This document shows positions 1-10,109 of a stretch of DNA of 64,000 nt, one piece after another (positions within the stretch are counted from its first letter, which is position 1; each line of letters begins with the position of its first letter). The stretch is taken from NCBI RefSeq assembly GCF_038449125.1, contig NZ_CP151800.1, positions 3,444,406 to 3,508,405 on the forward strand, given 5' to 3'. The translations under genes were made by a program, and so were the position numbers. The DNA comes from Kosakonia sp. BYX6. GTDB lineage: Bacteria > Pseudomonadota > Gammaproteobacteria > Enterobacterales > Enterobacteriaceae. Below the pieces are notes generated by a model, which saw only the letters and a list, made by a program, of their open reading frames with translations, did not search any database and was not told the origin of the DNA.

Positions 1-196
1 GAATATTGATTCCGTCGGGTCGTGCATCACGCGTCTGCGTCTGGAAGTGACGAAGAGCGACATGGTGGATAAAGATGGCCTGAACAGCTTAGGCGCGCGC
101 GGCGTCGTGTTTGTTGGCGATAGCGGCATCCAGGTTATTTTTGGCGCGAGGGCACAGTTTATCGCGCAGACCATGTCCACCATGATCGGCAAATAA
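1..196 (+). CDS. PTS EIIBC component, glucose/NagE/MalX family, C-terminal EIIB end (partial)
   Basis: Only the last 64 codons lie in the window; reading starts at base 2 and ends at TAA 194-196, followed directly by a second TAA. The fragment holds the EIIB core of the glucose superfamily: Cys in the context SCITRLRLEV (the phosphorylated cysteine), then a GARGVV turn and the Q-V-I-F-G motif near the C-terminus. In this family the EIIB domain takes phosphate from EIIA-Glc and passes it to the sugar bound by the membrane EIIC domain, so this should be a sugar permease subunit of the inner membrane. The LacI-type gene 60 bp downstream on the same strand resembles MalI, which suggests a MalX-type permease. 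Substrate unknown. Confidence 0.85.
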   Translation, partial: NIDSVGSCITRLRLEVTKSDMVDKDGLNSLGARGVVFVGDSGIQVIFGARAQFIAQTMSTMIGK

Positions 197-256
197 TAAG
201 ATACCAGGTTGGCGCGTCGAACAGGCGCGCCGTTTCAGGGATCTCAGGGAGCAGCA

Positions 257-1273
257 TTGAAGAAAGTCAGCATCATTGATGTCGCAAAACAGGCGGGTGT
301 CTCGGTTTCCACCGTCTCGCTGGTGCTACGCCAGAAAGGGAAAATTTCCGATGCGACCATCGAGAGAGTCCACGCGGCAATCACGGCGCTCGGTTATGTC
401 CACAATGTCGCCGCCGCCAACCTGCGCGCCAACACCTCGAACCTTATCGGTCTTATCCTGCGCGATTTCAGCGACAGCTTCTCCATCAAAGTGATGGCGA
501 GCATCGTGCTGGAGCTGGAAAAACAGGGCTATATGGTGTTCCTCGGCCAGCCGCTGAACGATGGCGAACATCTGGAACGCTGCCTGTTGTCGTTTAAACA
601 GCAGGGCGTGGCGGGCGTGATTTACCTTTCCTCAGACACGCGCAGCGTCAGTTTGCCCGCGCAAATTCGCCAGTGTCCGCTGCCGTTAGTCGTGGTGTCG
701 CAATCGTTGCTGGACGAGCAATGCAATCTGGTGATGCGCGATAACCGCCAGGCGGCGAACCTCGCAACCCGCTATTTGATTGAACGTGGCCATCGCAATA
801 TCGCCTATATTGGCGGCATCGAAGGGGATTTGATTCGCCAGCAGCGGCTGCTCGGTTTTCGCAGCGCGATGACGCAATACGGCCTGGCGTTGCGGGAAGA
901 GTTCACCCCGGCCTGTAGCGGCGACACCGAAGCGGCAAGTTATGCCACCCGACAACTACTGGAAAAGAACAACACCATTACCGCCCTGCTGTGCCACTCT
1001 CCCGATGCGATGATTGGCTCAATTGCCGGGATCCATCACACCGGGCGCACCGTCGGCAAAGATGTGTTTCTCTCGCAGCAGGTCGCGCTGATCGGCTTTG
1101 AAGATATGCTGCACGTCAATCTCACCTCCCCGTCGTTCACCTATGTCTCTTCCGCCAGTGAAGAAACCGGGCGCCAGGCCGCCGGGTTGATGATTCGCAA
1201 ACTGAAAGATCCCGAGTTGCAAACCCAGCGCATTACTCTTTCCGGGCAGCTTATCGCGCGTGAATCCGCGTAA
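257..1273 (+). CDS. LacI-family transcriptional regulator, MalI-like
   Basis: A 338-residue regulator. The N-terminus (KKVSIIDVAKQAGVSVSTVS) is the LacI helix-turn-helix, followed by the hinge helix (AAANLRA, about residues 48-54) and a periplasmic-binding-protein-like effector domain (IGLILRDFSDSF onward). I chose TTG at 257 because AGGGAG lies at 246-251 with ordinary spacing; an in-frame TTG at 209 would add 16 residues with no family resemblance. By wording it is closest to MalI of E. coli. The PTS gene just upstream fits a sugar-responsive repressor of its neighbour, although E. coli malI and malX are divergent and here both are on the plus strand. Effector not predictable. Confidence 0.82.
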   Translation: MKKVSIIDVAKQAGVSVSTVSLVLRQKGKISDATIERVHAAITALGYVHNVAAANLRANTSNLIGLILRDFSDSFSIKVMASIVLELEKQGYMVFLGQPLNDGEHLERCLLSFKQQGVAGVIYLSSDTRSVSLPAQIRQCPLPLVVVSQSLLDEQCNLVMRDNRQAANLATRYLIERGHRNIAYIGGIEGDLIRQQRLLGFRSAMTQYGLALREEFTPACSGDTEAASYATRQLLEKNNTITALLCHSPDAMIGSIAGIHHTGRTVGKDVFLSQQVALIGFEDMLHVNLTSPSFTYVSSASEETGRQAAGLMIRKLKDPELQTQRITLSGQLIARESA

Positions 1274-2017
1274 TTAACCGCGCCCGACGAAGGGCATGCC
1301 GTTCGCCATAATCGTCATTTCCAGCACATTGGTTGTTACCGGCATGGCGGCAATCATGGCGATGGCCTGCGCGACATCCGCCACATCCATCATCTCTTCC
1401 GCCTGAATCGAGCCATCCGCCTGATAAACGCCTTTGCGCATGCGCCCGGACATTTCGGTTTCCGCATTGCCAATGTTGATTTGCCCGCAGGCGATATTGA
1501 ATTTGCGGCAATCGAGAGAGATGGATTTTGTCAGGCCGGAAATGGCATGTTTCGAGGCGGTGTAAGCCGCGCTATATAAACGCGGGGTCATGGCGGATAT
1601 CGACGCGTTATTGATAATGCGCCCGCCCATTGGCTGCTGATTTTTCATGATTTTGATCGCCTCTTGCGCGCACAAAAAGCTGGCGTGGACGTTGACATTA
1701 AACACCCGCAGCCACTCCTCAAAAGGGATCTCTTCAATGGATTTGGCCGGGCTATTGTTACCCGCGTTATTGAATAACACATCCAAGCGACCGGCATCTT
1801 TGCGAATGCGGGCAAAAAGCTGTTGTACCGCGTCCGGATCGGCAACGTCGGCCACCACCGGAATAAAGCGTTCAGGAGCAAAGCCCTCCGCACACGCTTT
1901 CAGTTGTTCTTCGTTGCGGGCTGCGACAAACACCATATACCCCATTTGATACAGCGCTTTCGCGGCTGCCAGACCGATGCCTTTGCTTCCACCCGTAACC
2001 AGTGCAACGTTTGCCAT
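1274..2017 (-). CDS. Short-chain dehydrogenase/reductase (SDR)
   Basis: A 247-residue classical SDR. It has the nucleotide-binding TGGSKGIG motif at residues 8-15, NNAG at 83-86, and the catalytic Ser139, Tyr152 and Lys156 (NNASI ... AYTASK). The start at 2017 is preceded by AGGAG with 8-nt spacing; upstream codons are not family-like. It should catalyse an NAD(P)(H)-dependent alcohol/ketone interconversion in the cytosol; substrate unknown. Its stop lies directly against the stop of the LacI-type gene (convergent, no gap). It is not part of the E. coli order near ybcI, so it belongs to the accessory left edge. Confidence 0.85.
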   Translation of the reverse strand: MANVALVTGGSKGIGLAAAKALYQMGYMVFVAARNEEQLKACAEGFAPERFIPVVADVADPDAVQQLFARIRKDAGRLDVLFNNAGNNSPAKSIEEIPFEEWLRVFNVNVHASFLCAQEAIKIMKNQQPMGGRIINNASISAMTPRLYSAAYTASKHAISGLTKSISLDCRKFNIACGQINIGNAETEMSGRMRKGVYQADGSIQAEEMMDVADVAQAIAMIAAMPVTTNVLEMTIMANGMPFVGRG

Positions 2018-2222
2018 TCTCTTCGCTCCTGATAGTTGATTTGCACGCAAAATCAGCGTGTTTAGCAAACTACACCGTTGTCGGCTGATGTAAATTGTCA
2101 TCGGCCTAAAAAGCGGCGCGAAAATTCAGGCGTTCTGCCGACGACAACAGTTTCAGATAACAGAGCAGTTCTTCGCGTTTACGCTACGTTTATAATTTCT
2201 TTTTTCACCAGAGACATACGTC

Positions 2223-2744
2223 ATGCCAACGATTGTTACTCATGCCGCCGTGCCCCTTTGTCTGGGGCTGGGTCTTGGCAGCAAAGTTATCCCAAAAGGT
2301 TTGTTGCTGGCGGGGATGGGCTTAGCCATGCTGCCGGACGCCGATGTGCTGGCGTTTAAATTTGGCGTTGCCTACGGCAATATTTTCGGCCATCGCGGGT
2401 TTACCCATTCGCTGCTGTTCGCCTTTGTGGTGCCGCTGTTGGTTACCTGGCTTGGGCGCAAGAAGTTCAAGGCGAGCCTGACGCGCTGTTGGGTGTTTTT
2501 AACGGTTTCGCTGTTGTCGCACAGTTTGCTGGATTCGGTGACCACCGGCGGCAAAGGGGTTGGCTGGTTATGGCCGTGGTCGGATGAGCGCTTTTTTGCT
2601 CCGTGGCAGGTGATCAAGGTCGCGCCCTTCGCGCTGTCGCGCTATACCACGCCGTACGGGCACCAGGTGATCATTTCAGAGTTAATGTGGGTGTGGTTGC
2701 CAGGGGTGATTGTGATGGGGTTATTGTGGTGGCGCAGGCGTTAA
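2223..2744 (+). CDS. ybcI: YbcI, membrane-bound metal-dependent hydrolase family (DUF457/YdjM-like)
   Basis: A 173-residue inner-membrane protein, nearly identical to E. coli YbcI along its length as I remember it. Conserved His and Asp residues that define this putative metal-dependent hydrolase family are visible: THAAVP at the N-terminus, MLPDADVL near residue 40, GHRGFTHS near 58 and SHSLLDSVTTGG near 100. Several hydrophobic segments predict four or so membrane spans. The reaction is unknown; the LexA-regulated paralogue YdjM is related. It sits next to cysS as in E. coli, here convergent with it and separated by a REP pair. Confidence 0.9.
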   Translation: MPTIVTHAAVPLCLGLGLGSKVIPKGLLLAGMGLAMLPDADVLAFKFGVAYGNIFGHRGFTHSLLFAFVVPLLVTWLGRKKFKASLTRCWVFLTVSLLSHSLLDSVTTGGKGVGWLWPWSDERFFAPWQVIKVAPFALSRYTTPYGHQVIISELMWVWLPGVIVMGLLWWRRR

Positions 2745-2760
2745 CCGCCACGTGGTTGAT

Positions 2761-2856
2761 TGCCGGATCGCGCTGAACGCTTATCCGGCCTACCTGGCTC
2801 ACGTGGAATGATAGGCCAGGAGTAGGCCGGATAAGGCGAAGCCGCCATCCGGCGAA
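2761..2856. repeat. REP/BIME element (two opposed REP units)
   Basis: Two palindromic REP units in opposite orientation: one ending in the TTATCCGGCCTAC core at about 2780-2793 and one beginning GTAGGCCGGATAAGGCG at about 2823, closing with GCCATCCGGCG. The arrangement is a BIME between the convergent ybcI and cysS genes, the usual place for such elements. It may stabilise transcripts or bind gyrase or IHF (family knowledge). Confidence 0.85.
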
Positions 2857-2897
2857 CGTATACGGTATACGATTAACCCGTAGCCGTTTTTATGCTG

Positions 2898-4283
2898 TTA
2901 CTTACGACGCCAGGTTGTGCCCTGCGGGCCATCTTCCAGCACAATTCCCATCTCATTGAGACGATCGCGCGCCGCATCGGCTGCCGCCCAATCCTTCGCT
3001 TTACGTGCGTCCAGACGTTGTTGGATCAGCTGCTCGATCTCCACGACTTCACCGTCATCCGCCTGCGCGCCGCTTTGCAAGAACAGATCCGGATCCTGCT
3101 CCAACAAACCCAGCACACCCGCCAGTTTGCGCATATGTGACGCCAGCGCATTCGCCGCGTGGGCATCTTCCGTTTTCAGGCGGTTCACTTCGCGCGCCAT
3201 ATCAAACAGCGCCGAGTAAGCTTCCGGCGTATTGAAGTCATCGTTCATCGCGTCGACAAAACGCGCTTCAAACGCTTCGCCACCTTCTGCGGGCACCGAC
3301 GCATCCGTCCCGCGCAGCGCGGTGTACAAGCGCTCCAGCGCGGAACGCGCCTGTTTGAGGTTTTCCTCGCTGTAGTTCAGTTGGCTGCGATAGTGACCAG
3401 ACATCAAGAAGTAACGGATGGTTTCCGCGTCGTAATACTTCAGCACGTCGCGCACGGTAAAGAAGTTGCCGAGGGATTTTGACATCTTCTCGCGGTCAAC
3501 CATCACCATGCCGGAGTGCATCCAGTAATTGACGTATTCGCCATCGTGCGCGCAAGTGGACTGGGCAATTTCGTTTTCATGGTGCGGGAACATCAAATCC
3601 GAGCCGCCGCCGTGAATATCAAAATGCGAACCCAGTTGTTTGCAGTTCATCGCCGAGCACTCAATGTGCCAGCCAGGACGCCCTTCACCCCACGGCGATT
3701 GCCAGCTCGGTTCGCCCGGCTTGGACATTTTCCACAACACGAAATCCATCGGATTACGCTTCACTTCGGCAACTTCAACACGCGCACCGGCTTGCAATTG
3801 ATCCAGATCCTGGCGCGAAAGCTGGCCGTAAGTCGGATCCGTCGGCACGGAGAACATCACATCGCCGTTTTCCGCCACGTAAGCGTGACCGCGTTCCAAA
3901 AGACGTTCAGTGAGTTCAATAATTTCGTGAATATGGTGTGTGGCGCGCGGTTCGTTGTCCGGGCGCAGGATATTGAGCGCGTCAAAATCCTTATGCATCT
4001 CAACGATCATCCGGTCGACCAGCGCGACAAAGCTTTCGCCGTTTTCATTAGCGCGCTTAATGATTTTGTCGTCGATATCGGTGATGTTGCGCACGTATTT
4101 CAGCTTATAGCCAAGAAAACGCAGATAACGGGATACCACATCGAAAGCGACAAACGTACGGCCATGACCAATATGACAGAGATCGTAGACAGTGATACCA
4201 CACACGTACATGCCGACTTCCCCGGCATGGATAGGTTTGAATTCCTCTTTTTGGCGCGTCAGTGTATTAAAGATTTTTAACAT
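2898..4283 (-). CDS. cysS: Cysteinyl-tRNA synthetase
   Basis: 461 residues, the E. coli length. Class I synthetase signatures are present: CxxCxxxHIGHGR-type region near residues 28-42 (the first cysteine coordinates the active-site zinc) and KMSKS followed by LGN near residue 270. Zinc ligands continue with HIECSAM and [15 protein letters not shown]. It charges tRNA-Cys in the cytosol. The ATG start is followed by [14 protein letters not shown] as in enterobacterial homologues. It is divergent from ppiB across a 173-bp gap, as in E. coli. Confidence 0.97.
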   Translation of the reverse strand: MLKIFNTLTRQKEEFKPIHAGEVGMYVCGITVYDLCHIGHGRTFVAFDVVSRYLRFLGYKLKYVRNITDIDDKIIKRANENGESFVALVDRMIVEMHKDFDALNILRPDNEPRATHHIHEIIELTERLLERGHAYVAENGDVMFSVPTDPTYGQLSRQDLDQLQAGARVEVAEVKRNPMDFVLWKMSKPGEPSWQSPWGEGRPGWHIECSAMNCKQLGSHFDIHGGGSDLMFPHHENEIAQSTCAHDGEYVNYWMHSGMVMVDREKMSKSLGNFFTVRDVLKYYDAETIRYFLMSGHYRSQLNYSEENLKQARSALERLYTALRGTDASVPAEGGEAFEARFVDAMNDDFNTPEAYSALFDMAREVNRLKTEDAHAANALASHMRKLAGVLGLLEQDPDLFLQSGAQADDGEVVEIEQLIQQRLDARKAKDWAAADAARDRLNEMGIVLEDGPQGTTWRRK

Positions 4284-4456
4284 CGAAGATTCCGTGTAGA
4301 CGTGTGTGGAATGAAAACCGCTTATATTACCTGTAATTCAAACCCGAAGCAGCACACTTTGCAAGGTGATCCAGCCTCGCGGTTATGCTATAACAGGCGA
4401 CTATCTCTGGCCCACATCCGGGTCGCAGCACCACACTATCAGAACAGGATGCAATA

Positions 4457-4951
4457 ATGGTCACTTTCCACACTAATCACGGCGACATCGTAATCAAAAC
4501 CTTCGATGACAAAGCGCCTGAAACAGTTAAAAACTTCCTGGACTATTGCCGTGAAGGTTTCTACAACAACACCATTTTCCACCGTGTCATTAACGGTTTT
4601 ATGATTCAGGGCGGCGGTTTTGAACCGGGCATGAATCAGAAAGTCACCAAAGATCCAATCCAAAACGAAGCCAACAACGGCCTGAAAAACACCCGTGGTA
4701 CGCTGGCAATGGCCCGTACTCAGGCGCCGCACTCCGCCACCGCGCAGTTCTTCATTAACGTCGCTGACAACGACTTCCTGAACTTCAGCGGCGAGAACCT
4801 GCAAGGTTGGGGTTACTGCGTGTTCGCAGAAGTGGTTGAAGGGATGGACGTGGTCGACAAAATCAAAGCGGTGTCCACCGGCCGCAGCGGTATGCATCAA
4901 GACGTACCGAAAGAAGACGTTACCATCGAAAGCGTGGACGTCAGCGAGTAA
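4457..4951 (+). CDS. ppiB: Peptidyl-prolyl cis-trans isomerase B (cytosolic cyclophilin)
   Basis: 164 residues without a signal peptide, matching cytosolic PpiB. The cyclophilin core is intact: [14 protein letters not shown] near residues 40-53, the active-site Arg in [19 protein letters not shown] near 87-102, and the WGYC segment near residue 120. It catalyses isomerisation of Xaa-Pro peptide bonds. ppiB ends three bases before the GTG start of lpxH, so the two are probably co-transcribed and translationally coupled, as in E. coli. Confidence 0.97.
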   Translation: MVTFHTNHGDIVIKTFDDKAPETVKNFLDYCREGFYNNTIFHRVINGFMIQGGGFEPGMNQKVTKDPIQNEANNGLKNTRGTLAMARTQAPHSATAQFFINVADNDFLNFSGENLQGWGYCVFAEVVEGMDVVDKIKAVSTGRSGMHQDVPKEDVTIESVDVSE

Positions 4952-4954
4952 TTC

Positions 4955-5677
4955 GTGGCGACACTCTTTATCGCAGACCTGCATCTGCACACAGAAGAAC
5001 CGGCAATCACCGCCGGTTTTCTGCGCTTTTTAGCGAGCACCGCGCGCGAAGCGGATGCGCTCTATATTCTGGGCGATCTGTTTGAAGCGTGGATTGGCGA
5101 CGACGATCCCAACCCGCTGCACCAGCAAATCGCCGAAGCGATCAAATCCCTCGTCGACAACGGTGTGCCTTGCTATTTCATTCATGGCAACCGCGATTTT
5201 CTGCTCGGCAAACGCTTCGCCCGCGCCAGCGGTATGCAATTACTGCCGCAAGAGCAGGTGCTTGATCTTTATGGTCGCAAGGTGCTGATTATGCACGGCG
5301 ACACGCTCTGTACAGACGATGTGGACTACCAGGCGTTACGCGCCAGAGTGCATCAGCCGTGGCTGCAAACCCTGTTTCTCGCCCTGCCGCTGTTTATTCG
5401 CCATCGCGTGGCCGCGAAAATGCGTGCCGGAAGCAGCGCCTCGAATAACAGCAAGACGCTGGAAATGATGGATGTGACTCAACAGGCGGTGGTTGACGCC
5501 ATGGAAAAACATCACGTTCAGTGGCTGATCCACGGTCACACCCATCGCCCGGCCGTGCATGAACTCACCGCGAATCACGCCCCGGCGTACCGCGTAGTAT
5601 TAGGGGCGTGGCACAGCGAAGGGTCAATGGTGCGCGTCAGCGAAACCGACGTTGAGCTGATCCCTTTTCCCTTCTGA
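4955..5677 (+). CDS. lpxH: UDP-2,3-diacylglucosamine diphosphatase LpxH
   Basis: 240 residues from a GTG start. The calcineurin-like metallophosphoesterase motifs are complete: ADLHLH (residues 7-12), [11 protein letters not shown] (about 40-50), HGNRDF (about 78-83), [10 protein letters not shown] (about 113-122) and GHTHRPAVH (about 195-203). These place two Mn ions in the active site. LpxH hydrolyses UDP-2,3-diacylglucosamine to lipid X at the inner membrane, the fourth step of lipid A synthesis. The last 54 bases overlap, tail to tail, the 3' end of the ABC transporter gene on the other strand. Confidence 0.97.
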   Translation: MATLFIADLHLHTEEPAITAGFLRFLASTAREADALYILGDLFEAWIGDDDPNPLHQQIAEAIKSLVDNGVPCYFIHGNRDFLLGKRFARASGMQLLPQEQVLDLYGRKVLIMHGDTLCTDDVDYQALRARVHQPWLQTLFLALPLFIRHRVAAKMRAGSSASNNSKTLEMMDVTQQAVVDAMEKHHVQWLIHGHTHRPAVHELTANHAPAYRVVLGAWHSEGSMVRVSETDVELIPFPF

Positions 5678-7396
5678 CAGCGTTCGCTCTTGCTCCTGCG
5701 CCTGCCATAAACGGGCGTAAAGCCCGCCCTTCGCCAGCAAGTGCGTATGCGTGCCTCGTTCCACAATCCGGCCATTCTCCAGCACTAAAATCTGCGACGC
5801 GAATTCAACGGTGCGCAGACGATGGGCGATCATCAATACCGTTTTCCCACGCGCCAGCTTGCTGAGCGCCATTTGCACCTGCGCCTGAGAAAGCGGGTCC
5901 AGCAGGGCTGTGGCTTCGTCGAGAATGATGATCGCCGGATCTTTTAACATCATCCGCGCAATCGACAGCCGCTGACGCTCACCGCCGGAAAGCCGCTGCG
6001 CACCCTCGCCCAATCGCGTGTGGTAACCCTGTGGCAGCCGCTCGATGAATTCCTGGCACCAGGCCTGGCGGCAGGCTTCAATTATCTGTTCATCATTGGC
6101 CTGCGGGTTGCCAATGCGCACATTGTCCAGCACCGAGCCATCAAACAGCTGCACATCCTGCATCACATACCCCATACGCTGGTGCAGTTCGCGCGCGCCG
6201 AGTTTCGCCAACGCAACACCGCCGAGCGATATTTCACCCTGCTGCGGCGACCAGAAACCGCCCAACAAATGCAGCAACGTGCTTTTGCCGCTGCCGGAGG
6301 GCCCCACCAGCGCCGTCACGCTACCTTCCGGGGCAGTGAAGGAGATATCGCTGACCACCGGCTGACTATCGTAGGCGAAACTCACCTTCTCAAAACGAAC
6401 GCTGTTCCCTTGCGTGGTGGAACCATTGCCCTCCTCCGGCTGCGTGGGTTCGGCCATTAACGCGTCCAGTTTTGCCGCTGATTGCCGCATCACCCGCAGC
6501 AACGTAAACCACGCCGCCGCGTCCAGCAGCGGGCTAATCACTTTGTACCCCACCAGCACAAACAGCAGCCATGTCGCTGGCGGTAGCGCGTCTTGCTGCC
6601 ACAGTGCGGCGGCGGTGATAAACATCACTACTAACCCGCTTTCTGCCAGCAGGCGAAACAGCAGCACACCGCCACCTCCCCAGGCTTCCATCCCCATACT
6701 CGCACGGCGGATATCGGCAAATGTCTCATCGAGGCGCACCAGCATCTGTTGATGGCGGTTAAACAAACGCAGGGTTTTGATACCGCTAACAAACTCGACC
6801 AGCAAGCCGGAGGCGATGGCAAACCGCTGCCCCTGCTCACACGCGCCGCGCAGCAGGAAATGGGTCATCAGCCACAGCAGCAACGCGCCAGGAATCACGG
6901 TGGCAAACAGCGCCAGCGTGAGCCACGGGTCGACCAGCATTAGCAGCATTGCAAACAGTAGCGGCGTGACCAGCCCCAGCACCACTTCCGGCAGCATATG
7001 CGAGAAAATCTCTTCCACCCGTTTCACTTGGTCGGTCAGCAGCGCCGAGGTTGAACCAACCCGATGCCGCTGAAACCAGCCGAGCGGCAAACGCCGTAAA
7101 TGCTCGGCCAGCGCCTGACGGTACTGGCTCATCAACGCGTAGCTGCCAAGAAAACAGTCCAGTTGACCAAAATGGGAGAACACCAGTTGCGCCAGCAGGC
7201 AAATGCCCAGCCCGGCAGCGAGCCAGCTCCACTGGCTCCAGCCCCCGCCGCCCCACTGCAAATCGCCAAGGGCAAGCCAGGCGATAAAAAACGGCAACAC
7301 CGTAAACAACTGCGCCAGCGTGCGCAGCGCAATGCCGCGTAAAAACTGGCGACGCCCCTGTTGTGAATAACGTAATAACCCGCTAAGCCCTTGCAC
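5624..7396 (-). CDS. ABC transporter, fused membrane and ATPase domains, second half-transporter of the pair
   Basis: 590 residues from a GTG start at 7396. The start is set by AGGAGG seven bases upstream and it overlaps the upstream ABC gene by 14 bp; the open frame continues to 7579 but that extension looks like out-of-frame translation of the neighbour. An exporter-fold membrane domain (about residues 20-300, five or six hydrophobic segments) is followed by an ATPase domain with Walker A GPSGSGKS near 365, signature LSGGERQR and Walker B IIILDEAT. It should form a heterodimer with the product of the upstream gene. The layout recalls YbtP/YbtQ and IrtA/IrtB, which have the exporter fold but import ferric siderophores. 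Its 3' end overlaps lpxH by 54 bp. Substrate unproven. Confidence 0.85.
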   Translation of the reverse strand: MQGLSGLLRYSQQGRRQFLRGIALRTLAQLFTVLPFFIAWLALGDLQWGGGGWSQWSWLAAGLGICLLAQLVFSHFGQLDCFLGSYALMSQYRQALAEHLRRLPLGWFQRHRVGSTSALLTDQVKRVEEIFSHMLPEVVLGLVTPLLFAMLLMLVDPWLTLALFATVIPGALLLWLMTHFLLRGACEQGQRFAIASGLLVEFVSGIKTLRLFNRHQQMLVRLDETFADIRRASMGMEAWGGGGVLLFRLLAESGLVVMFITAAALWQQDALPPATWLLFVLVGYKVISPLLDAAAWFTLLRVMRQSAAKLDALMAEPTQPEEGNGSTTQGNSVRFEKVSFAYDSQPVVSDISFTAPEGSVTALVGPSGSGKSTLLHLLGGFWSPQQGEISLGGVALAKLGARELHQRMGYVMQDVQLFDGSVLDNVRIGNPQANDEQIIEACRQAWCQEFIERLPQGYHTRLGEGAQRLSGGERQRLSIARMMLKDPAIIILDEATALLDPLSQAQVQMALSKLARGKTVLMIAHRLRTVEFASQILVLENGRIVERGTHTHLLAKGGLYARLWQAQEQERTLSEGKRDQLNVGFADAHH

Positions 7397-9119
7397 CCGC
7401 TGCCTCCTGTTGTTGATCACGAATATGCCACTGCTGTAAGCGAAACTGGCTGTGCCACAAATCCCGATACAGCGGGCTGTCGCGCAATAACGCCGGATGG
7501 TCGCCAAGCGCGACCAGTTCACCGTTATCGAGCAGCAAAATAGCCTCGGCGTGCTGCACGGCGAAGAGCCGGTGGGCAATGGCCACCACGGTCATCGCAG
7601 GCCAGGTCTTGCGCAGAGCGAGATAAAACGCGTTTTCGGTCAGCGCATCGGCGAACGCCGTGGCTTCATCGAGAATGAGTATTGTCGGTTGCGCCAGTAG
7701 CGCTCGCGCAATGGCAATCCGCTGACGTTCGCCGCCTGAAAGGCTCACGCCCCGCTCGCCAACCAGGGTTTGCAGGCCTTGCGGTAGCGCCGCAACAAAC
7801 GCCTGTGCCTGTGCAACACCCAGCGCCTGCCAGATTTGCTCATCGCTGGCCGACGGGCAGCCAAGCCGCAGGTTTTCCGCCAACGTGCCGCGAAAAATAA
7901 ACACCTCCTGGCTGACCATCCCCAGCAACTGCGCGCGGCGAGCATCAGAAAGGCGGTCAACCGCCACGCCGCCCAGCGTGATTTCGCCTTTGTCGGGCGA
8001 CAATAGACCGGCCATCAACCAGGCGAGGGTCGATTTCCCCGCGCCGGACGGCCCCACCAGCGCGTAAAACCCGCCCGGCGAAAGGGTAAAAGAGAGATCG
8101 TTGAGAATGGGGCTGCCGGGGTAGCCAAAATACACATGGCTAACCTGCAAGCGGAGGTCGGCAGGCGTCGGATCGTCATTGCTTGCGGCAGGTTGCAAAA
8201 AGACAGCGATGCGCGCCACGCCCGCCAGCATTTCGCGGATCAGAGAGGCCATAAACGTTACGCGCAATAGCGGCTGAATCAGCCCGCTCCCGAGCAGTAA
8301 AATCAGGATTAACTGCGCCACCGTCAGGCCGCCGTGGCTTACCCGCCAGATCCCCAGCGGCAGCAAAATAAAGATGCTGGCATTGAGCAGCACCGTAAAC
8401 AGCGACCAACCGGGCACCGCACTGTGCGTAAAACGGGTGATCAGCGCGCGGTACTGTTCGAGGCTATCGTTCAGCAGGCGAAAGGCGCGACTGCTCTGGC
8501 AAAACGCCTTCATCACCGGAATGCCGCGCACATATTCCACAATCGCGGCGTTCAGCTTACTGGTCGCCGCGTTATATTCCGCGACCCGCTCAGCCATGCC
8601 GCGCATGGCGATTTTCTGCGCCAACAACGCCAGCGGAACCGTTGCCAGCGCAGCCAGCGCCATTTGCCAGTCGCTCCAGAAGAGAAACGCAGCGGCCACT
8701 AACGGGCTGAGTAATGCGGCGGTGAAATCCACCGTATGGTGAGCGATAAACCCTTCCAGCCGTTCGACATCGTTGATCACGATATTGCGCAAACTGCCGG
8801 AAGCGTAGGTCGAAAGCTGGCTTAAGGGCAGGCGCGTCAGCCCGCGCGCGACAGCCATGCGCACATCGTAAAGTACGCGAAACGCCGCCCGATGGCTAAA
8901 CCACCCGGCGATCGCCAACAGCAGATATTTCACCCCCAGCGCCAGCGCTAACCAGGCGGCCAACTCCAGCAAATTTTCCGGGTGCTGAACGGCTTGCCAG
9001 AGCAAATACCAGGGCAGCAATTCACTGATAACCGACAGCGCCGCCAACAACATCGCGGCGATTAGCCCGGCGCGCTGCCCGGCAATCAGCGTCAGTAAAA
9101 GGTGAGACGGCGAGTTCAT
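7383..9119 (-). CDS. ABC transporter, fused membrane and ATPase domains, first half-transporter of the pair
   Basis: 578 residues if it starts at ATG 9119, which has GGAGG seven bases upstream; an alternative ATG at 9164 with a weaker AGGGA would add 15 residues. Exporter-type membrane domain over about residues 15-290, then ATPase domain with Walker A GPSGAGKS near 355, signature LSGGERQR, Walker B ILILDEAT and a downstream AHRL switch histidine. No export signal, no peptidase or cyclase domain. Overlapping translation with the next gene indicates a two-gene operon and a heterodimeric transporter. The divergent-side neighbour is an AraC regulator with a Fur-like box, so iron-chelate transport is my leading guess. 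Drug export is the main alternative. Confidence 0.85.
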   Translation of the reverse strand: MNSPSHLLLTLIAGQRAGLIAAMLLAALSVISELLPWYLLWQAVQHPENLLELAAWLALALGVKYLLLAIAGWFSHRAAFRVLYDVRMAVARGLTRLPLSQLSTYASGSLRNIVINDVERLEGFIAHHTVDFTAALLSPLVAAAFLFWSDWQMALAALATVPLALLAQKIAMRGMAERVAEYNAATSKLNAAIVEYVRGIPVMKAFCQSSRAFRLLNDSLEQYRALITRFTHSAVPGWSLFTVLLNASIFILLPLGIWRVSHGGLTVAQLILILLLGSGLIQPLLRVTFMASLIREMLAGVARIAVFLQPAASNDDPTPADLRLQVSHVYFGYPGSPILNDLSFTLSPGGFYALVGPSGAGKSTLAWLMAGLLSPDKGEITLGGVAVDRLSDARRAQLLGMVSQEVFIFRGTLAENLRLGCPSASDEQIWQALGVAQAQAFVAALPQGLQTLVGERGVSLSGGERQRIAIARALLAQPTILILDEATAFADALTENAFYLALRKTWPAMTVVAIAHRLFAVQHAEAILLLDNGELVALGDHPALLRDSPLYRDLWHSQFRLQQWHIRDQQQEAAGARA

Positions 9120-9215
9120 GGCGGTTCCTCCCGTGGGAACGGAAGGAGGACTAACGTGTGACATCTGGCGTTCCCTGTTATGAAAAAAAGCGGGCGACGC
9201 CGTGCGTTTTGCGCG

Positions 9216-10085
9216 TCACCCGGCGGGAGGCGCGTGGTTTTTACGGTACGCTCCCGGCGTCATACCAAATTGCTGGCGGAAAAAACGGTTTAAGTGGCTG
9301 GCGTGGCTAAAGCCGCTCTGGACAGCAACCTCTTGCAGCGAAAGCCGATCTCCCAGCAGATGACGGGCATGTTCCAGCCGCCTTTGGATCACGTAGTTCC
9401 ATAGCGTGATGCCAAACATCGCTGGAAAGCCGCGCTTGAGAGCCATCAAACTGAGCCCACAAATCTGGGCGATTTCCCCCATCGACTGCACCTGCGTAGC
9501 ATGCTCGCGCACATAATCGCGTGCCGCGATCAGCCGCCTTCGGTCACGGCTTTGCAACTCCCGCGTCGGCGCCGGGCTGGCGGCGAACAAATCAACACCG
9601 CGCAGTGCTTCCCATAAAGCACCGAGCGCCAGGCTTTCCAGCCGTAACGTCCCCAGCGCACTTTCGTCATTCCACGCCAGCAATATCTGGCGCAATTGTT
9701 CCTGCAATGCGTGATTCAGCGCCGCGCTAAACACGCGCCCGCCCTCTTCCGGCAGCGGTAACGCAGCGGCATAGAGCGTATTGAGCAGCGCGGGTTCAAA
9801 GTCGACGATCAGCAGATCGTAAAAGTGGTTGCGGGGGAAAAAATCGAACCCGCTGCATGACACTGCCGAACAGGAGATCAGCAGTGTGTTGGCGCCGAAC
9901 TGCTGCACCTTTTGCTGGTTAAGCTGGAAAGTGCCTGCCCCTTCACGCATCAGCACCAGCGAGAAATGCGCCGGAAAATCGCCGCGCACCACTTTGTCAT
10001 TGCTGAGCGTCGTGCAAATCGCCGTCAGGCGAATGCGCGGCGACAGCACCCTGCATCGCATGCCGGGCATTGTACGTTGATTCAT
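9216..10085 (-). CDS. AraC-family transcriptional regulator
   Basis: 289 residues from ATG 10085, preceded by AAGGA at good spacing. The frame is open to 10352 but the extension would run through the purE promoter and lacks family resemblance. The C-terminal 100 residues form the double helix-turn-helix AraC DNA-binding domain: SMGEIAQICGLSLMALKRGF for the first helix-turn-helix and VAVQSGFSHASHLNRFFRQQFG for the second. The N-terminal part (about 1-180) is an unassigned effector-binding domain, suggestive of YbtA/PchR-type regulators that sense siderophores. It lies 96 bp upstream of the ABC pair on the same strand and probably activates it. Confidence 0.85.
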   Translation of the reverse strand: MNQRTMPGMRCRVLSPRIRLTAICTTLSNDKVVRGDFPAHFSLVLMREGAGTFQLNQQKVQQFGANTLLISCSAVSCSGFDFFPRNHFYDLLIVDFEPALLNTLYAAALPLPEEGGRVFSAALNHALQEQLRQILLAWNDESALGTLRLESLALGALWEALRGVDLFAASPAPTRELQSRDRRRLIAARDYVREHATQVQSMGEIAQICGLSLMALKRGFPAMFGITLWNYVIQRRLEHARHLLGDRLSLQEVAVQSGFSHASHLNRFFRQQFGMTPGAYRKNHAPPAG

Positions 10086-10109
10086 CGCGGTTCCTTGCGC
10101 CACAAAGAT

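Noticed and set aside
3516-4280. 254-residue open frame on the plus strand within cysS
   Set aside because: Antisense to a confirmed synthetase gene with full motifs.
7397-7579. N-terminal extension of the second ABC half-transporter
   Set aside because: Codons are out-of-frame reading of the upstream ABC gene; GTG 7396 is preceded by AGGAGG.
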